Origin: Cristatella mucedo | Lineage: Eukaryota; Bryozoa; Phylactolaemata; Cristatellidae | Reading direction: 5' to 3' | Length of the DNA stretch: 64,000 nucleotides | NCBI GenBank assembly: GCA_009760855.2 | Contig: WPIO01000060.1 | Location: forward strand, 253,501-317,500 | Shown: positions 59,846 to 64,000 of the stretch, piece after piece | Layout of the letters: each line of letters begins with the position of its first letter | Position numbering within the stretch: position 1 is the stretch's first letter | The notes under the pieces: generated by a model | Told to the model about the DNA's origin: nothing | Databases searched by the model: none | Seen by the model: the letters and a program-made list of their open reading frames with translations, nothing else | Made by a program: the position numbers and the translations under genes

Positions 59846-60937
59846 CCCCTAGACATTGAAAATTCAGCCGGCTGCCCACAAAGCTTATGCCAATGACGAA
59901 CGACTGTTCTCTGTAGGGGTCCACTGGGCTGAGGCATCCAAAAGAGCATCGACAGACTCAAATACTTTTGATGAAGGGGAAAGCACTTGAGAAATTGGTT
60001 TTTAATGACCATAATCAACTATAAACTATAATAACAATAACGGTCTAATGATAATAATTAATAATATTATTATTATAATAATGGTCTAATAATATTGGTC
60101 AACGTTTTTTGTCAACTGTTTGTTAATATTGTTTATTTATTAATTATAATAATTGTAATAATAATAATGGTCTAATAATATATTCCTATGAGAAACCGTA
60201 TCCAAATGCAACTGGGCTACCACTCACTACTGATCCAGCCATCCCCGTTTTTTTTTATACCAAGGTTTGTAATGCCACAGAATCGGCAAGATCCTGGCGT
60301 TGCATTCCTAAGCGTTATCGCAACTGACAGCTAGGTGGTGAAGAGGGAATACTATACGAGTTTCCTCGTTTGTGCATAGCTCTCTGCGTCGTATTGCTGG
60401 TACACTAAGGTAGGCAATCAACACAACTTAAACATTTGTCCTATTGCGAGAGTGATCAATACATTTCAGGATATCTACAAACGCTGGAGCTTGCAATTTC
60501 CAAAATTCCACGATTTACAGGCGTGAAGCGAGTTACAAGTTTGCAGTCTCAAAGGAATGGCAAGCAAAGAGACTCATAGACGGAGCTCGATGAGCTAATC
60601 TGCACACTAAAAAACGGCTGACCACGCTGCTGCTGCTGCTGCAAATACAATGTTCCGCGCTTTCATAAAGTCCTTAATTTTTGCATGTAAGTTTCCCCCT
60701 CGCACCACCAGTCCTCAAGAGCACCATCAGTTTTTGTGTGTGCACACGCCGCCATTCCTTGCAAGTGTCAGCAGTTCTCTAAGTAGAGCCACTTTAGCTC
60801 AACACGAGGCCACAGCGCTTCGATGCTTGCAATGGTGAATACGGCCTCGGTCGTACAGGCCGTGTCAGCTCCATTCCTGCGGATGCCACACTCAACTCCG
60901 ACACACGGGGCCAGGCGGCGCCCTCACGCTTTTTCAC
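59846..60937. other. AT-rich unique sequence
   Basis: TAATAATAATT-rich low-complexity DNA lies at 60025-60185. A (GCT)n stretch is near 60628. No gene is recognised. Confidence 0.45.
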
Positions 60938-61143
60938 CGAGCTGCCAGTCGAAGCAGCTTTAGCGCATCGTGGAAGTATCTCGGCAGCGGAGCCTTGACA
61001 ACCATGGCCAGCGTGGGCCGCCGGCTTGCCGCACAGTGCAGTGCCGGCAGTTGAAGCTCCGACCGATGCAGATGCACAGGAATCGCTGTCTTACGAGCTG
61101 CGTCTGGAAGACCGAGTGCAGCTGCCACATCAGCCGGTATGCC
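60938..61143 (-). CDS. Candidate upstream TBC1D22 exon
   Basis: A 206-base open segment has a good acceptor (GGTGCATTGTTGCAG|GGCATA) and donor (GCAGCTCG|GTGAAA). It encodes GIPADVAAALGLPDAARK, ALHCAASRRPTLAMVVKAPL and PRYFHDALKLLRLAAR. It ends in phase 2, exactly what the 52442-52108 exon needs. I do not recognise the peptide as a known domain; vertebrate TBC1D22 N termini are only loosely similar. It may instead belong to another gene. Confidence 0.45.
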
Positions 61144-61950
61144 CTGCAACAATGCACCAGTTCAATGAATGGTAAATAAATTCGACAAGAAAAATTCAAA
61201 GTCGGCAGCCAGATGAAACAGCACAAGCGCTGCCCTCGGAGCAGACAGAGGTCACGGGCAGCCACCGACAGCCAGAGAGACTCAGAGCCTAGTCTTGTCA
61301 CAGGCAGGCAGACTCTGGAAAGCTGCCAGAGTAAGCATGATCGACCGGAAGTGGTGTTTTGCCTGCCTGCCTCTAGTAAGTAATGGACATCCATAAATAG
61401 AATCAGCAGTGATTATTCAAGGGGCTGCGGTTTCTGCCTGCCACTGTGGACTGACAAATTTTCACAGAATTGGGAACTAAAGGGAGGAGCAGTATATATA
61501 AGCATCCTAATCACACCTTGAAAAACAACCGCAGGAAGAGACAGAAGAAACAGAGATGCTTTGTGCTGTCACTCTCATCAAGAATGCCGCACTCATGATA
61601 AGGTCAAAAACAGTAAGAGACTGAATGTAGGATTTGAGCACTTGACGATCCAGGTCGCGAATATGGAGTCCTTATCTGATACAGTAGGCCGGGCTAACCA
61701 GCTAGGCTGACCTTACCACTAGGTCAGCAGACACTCACCCGAATGCAAATGCAACATGCAAATTTCCCGTGATTTTCTCGGGCATACGCCAGTCATAAGA
61801 ATAATGTAGTGCGATATCTCGTGACTGAAGATCACCACCACAAGACGCATGCAACAATGATAACTAACTCACTAAACAGCCAACGAAAGCAACAAAGCAC
61901 ACAAGTAGAAACTGTAATATTTATATGGTTATATATGCATACATATTTGT
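61144..61950. other. No gene recognised; one tRNA-like relic
   Basis: Positions 61640-61735 (GATCCAGGTCGCGAATATGG ... CTTACCACTAGGTCAGCAG, best read on the minus strand) resemble a tRNA-like SINE head. The rest is unique. Confidence 0.35.
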
Positions 61951-61956
61951 ATATAT

Positions 61957-62010
<54 letters not shown>

Positions 62011-62195
62011 TACCAATTCGAGTGAGAAAGTCTGTCCTTACCACCGTCACGCCGAAAGATGGGTGCAGCGGTGTCGTCTGTGACCGGTACTTCCGGGAGA
62101 GAGTGTAATGTAAGTCGACTAAGAGTAATAGACGTGTAATGTAAGTCGACTATGGCTCAGCAAAGCGAGTCCACAGGCAGCGAGCTAGTGAGCTG

Positions 62196-62287
<92 letters not shown>
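61951..62287. repeat. (AT)n and (GT)n microsatellites
   Basis: An (AT)n run with ATAC edges lies at about 61955-62010 and a pure (GT)n run at 62200-62286. Between them GTGTAATGTAAGTCGACTA is repeated at 62103 and 62132. Confidence 0.93.
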
Positions 62288-62289
<2 letters not shown>

Positions 62290-62472
62290 GTCTACGGTCG
62301 AATCCGTGTATAACAATATCAGATATAGGAATACTCAGCGTATATAAATATCAGTTCTGCATCCAAAATTTACTCTAGCTATAGTTTCACTCAGCATATG
62401 GACATACTCCACCTAGAAGAATGGCCATTTGCTGGCCTGAGCGTATTCTTATGAGCGGAGCCTACTGTATAT
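62287..62472 (-). mobile_element. Possible pogo/Tigger-like MITE
   Basis: The right end, read on the minus strand (CAGTAGGCTCCGCTCATAAG), and the left end (CTGTCTACGGTCGAATCC then TATAACAATATC) resemble each other and the CAGTxGAxCCTCGxTTATAA-type termini of pogo/Tigger elements. TA dinucleotides flank both ends. The element is about 185 bp and has no coding capacity. Confidence 0.35.
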
Positions 62473-63737
62473 ATAGACTGGTCTAAAATTGCACACATAT
62501 ATATATATATACATACACAGTAAAAAACAAAAGCATTTGGCCACTCTGGATTTTCTTGATTAGCAGCTTTTCCTAAACCCAACTGGAGGAAGGTATGTAG
62601 GTTCTGTCTTCTAATTATATTGGTTTAAGGATTATAAATTGTGGATTATATGCCCCAAATAGCCAAACAAGATTTAAAAATGGAGCTTCTCGCCAGCACG
62701 AAGTCTTGAGAAACGACCTCTTTATTCGCTCATGCCGAAGCCACAAGGTTAATCAGGAGCCGGTATTGCCTGTTATCCCACTGAGCATTACCTATTTTGC
62801 ATGGAAATGCCCACCAATCATGCTAAAGGGGTCACAGGAATGGTCACAATAGTCTCAATGAGAAGTACAACTATGGCATCCTAATATGAGGAAACTATCT
62901 TAAGCACCTGAAAAATCACGGAGAATTTACAATGCAAGCCTGAGTGTCCGCTGACCAAGCGGTAAGCCCAGCCTAGCTGGTGAGCCCGGCCTACTGTCTG
63001 GCAAGGACTCCATGCCACGTGACCCGGGGTCGTCCAGTACCCGAATCTTCAGCCTCTTGCTGTTTTTGATCTCGTCACAAGTGAGGCATTCACTCTAAAC
63101 TTGGGCAGCACGATGCTCCCGGGCTCCTTCTTCAGTCTCTTGATATTGTAGTGTTTCGTATGCGACGTTTCTGTTGAGTTTCGTCACTCAACAGAAACTC
63201 AGCAGAACTGTTATGTGGCACAGCGAGCGGCTTCCTTTGTTGCTTCTGTCGCTGCTTGTTTGTCTCGCTGCTGTCTGCGATGGATACTATTAAGAGTCCG
63301 TTCGCTTTGCTCTTTTTTTTGTGCCCAATTCATTGCTGTGAAAATTTGCTGGTCCACAATGGGGGGGGGGGTAAATCACAGGTTTTATATCTGCTTGCAC
63401 CCACGAAAACTCAAGTAAGACACGAACTTTGATGTGGGTTTGGATGGCCCCTCCCTGTGAAGAATCAAGGGCTGATAGTATTTATGCACGTCCATCGATC
63501 AAGAAGGGCAAGAGTAGCACGACTTCCGCTCGGTCAAAAATGCTTACCCTGGCTGCTTGCCAATGCGTCATCTCAGCTGGGGAAGCTGAGAATCGCCAAT
63601 CGTTAGTTCGGCTACAGGAAAAGGGCTAAAGCAGAGAGTACACGTTTGACCTACTTATTCAGATTTGCAAATTATCCCCCCTTTAGACACACATTGCTAT
63701 ACACTCGTAGCAGCACTATATGATATAACACAGGATT
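62473..63737. other. No gene recognised; one tRNA-like relic
   Basis: Positions 62935-63035 (CGCTGACCAAGCGGTAAGCC ... CACGTGACCCGGGGTCG) look like a decayed tRNA-like head. A G run lies near 63361-63370. The remainder is unique. Confidence 0.4.
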
Positions 63738-64000
63738 CTATCCGGTCTCGACTTCTGCAACTCACTGCTTGCTGGCCTACCGGCATGTGCGATCCGGCGA
63801 TTACAGCTGGAGCAAAACTCTGCAGCCAGGCTCGTCTGTCGTGAACGTCGAAGGTGCCACATCACATCACTTCTCGCCGACCTGCACTGGCTACCAGTCA
63901 AGCAATGCATCGACTTTAAGGTTTGTCGCTCACTTTTAGGTCCCTTCATTCTTTGGCTCCAGCCTATCTCTCAGATCTACTCCCCCACCAGGTCAAGCAT
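63738..64000 (+). mobile_element. LINE-B copy running off the window end
   Basis: It starts at TCCGGTCTCGACTTCTGCAA (RLDFCNSLLAGLPACAIRRL) and continues through HxxSLLADLHWLPVKQCIDF to the LHSLAPAYLSDL region at the window edge. One base is missing near 63922 (GGTTTGTCGC against GGTTTTGTCGC). Confidence 0.88.

Overview
This is a 64 kb stretch of animal (invertebrate) nuclear genome. Genes are split by spliceosomal GT-AG introns. There are CpG-rich islands, long dinucleotide microsatellites, tRNA-derived SINEs, and many 5'-truncated copies of two non-LTR retrotransposon families. Nothing in it is bacterial, phage or organellar. The phylum cannot be fixed from the sequence alone.

Two host genes can be assembled exon by exon. 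The first, on the + strand at about 21.3-28.6 kb, is a three-exon gene for a short basic leucine-zipper protein of the PAR/HLF/TEF/CES-2 type (232 residues). Both of its introns are phase 1, and it has its own CpG island and a poly(A) signal. Intron 1 is 5.6 kb and has been invaded by retrotransposon pieces. The second, on the - strand from 52.4 kb down to 38.6 kb, is the orthologue of TBC1D22, a Rab GTPase-activating protein. Nine consecutive exons with matching phases encode about 499 residues, including both catalytic-finger motifs of the TBC domain (the arginine motif IxxDxxR and the glutamine motif YxQ). A probable further 5' exon lies at 60.9-61.1 kb. The extreme N terminus and a certain last exon were not found.

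Most of the rest is repeat. LINE-A and LINE-B are provisional names for two L2/CR1-like families; both encode a reverse transcriptase without RNase H. LINE-A ends in an (ACATT)n tail. LINE-B ends in a conserved hairpin followed by (ATT)n. A tRNA-headed SINE (SINE-C) carries nearly the same 3' hairpin as LINE-B, which suggests LINE-B or a close relative moves it. A second tRNA-headed repeat (SINE-D) is also present. All visible LINE copies are truncated or frameshifted; the longest are LINE-A at 15.1-16.95 kb and LINE-B at 2.6-4.35, 13.3-14.5, 42.9-44.0 and 58.3-59.5 kb.

Layout: 1-20.5 kb is repeat-dominated with no certain host gene. 20.5-28.7 kb is the bZIP gene. 28.7-38 kb is repeat-rich. 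38.6-61.1 kb is TBC1D22 with intronic repeats. 56.8-58.2 kb is a CpG-rich block. 61-64 kb is microsatellites and repeats, ending inside another LINE-B copy.
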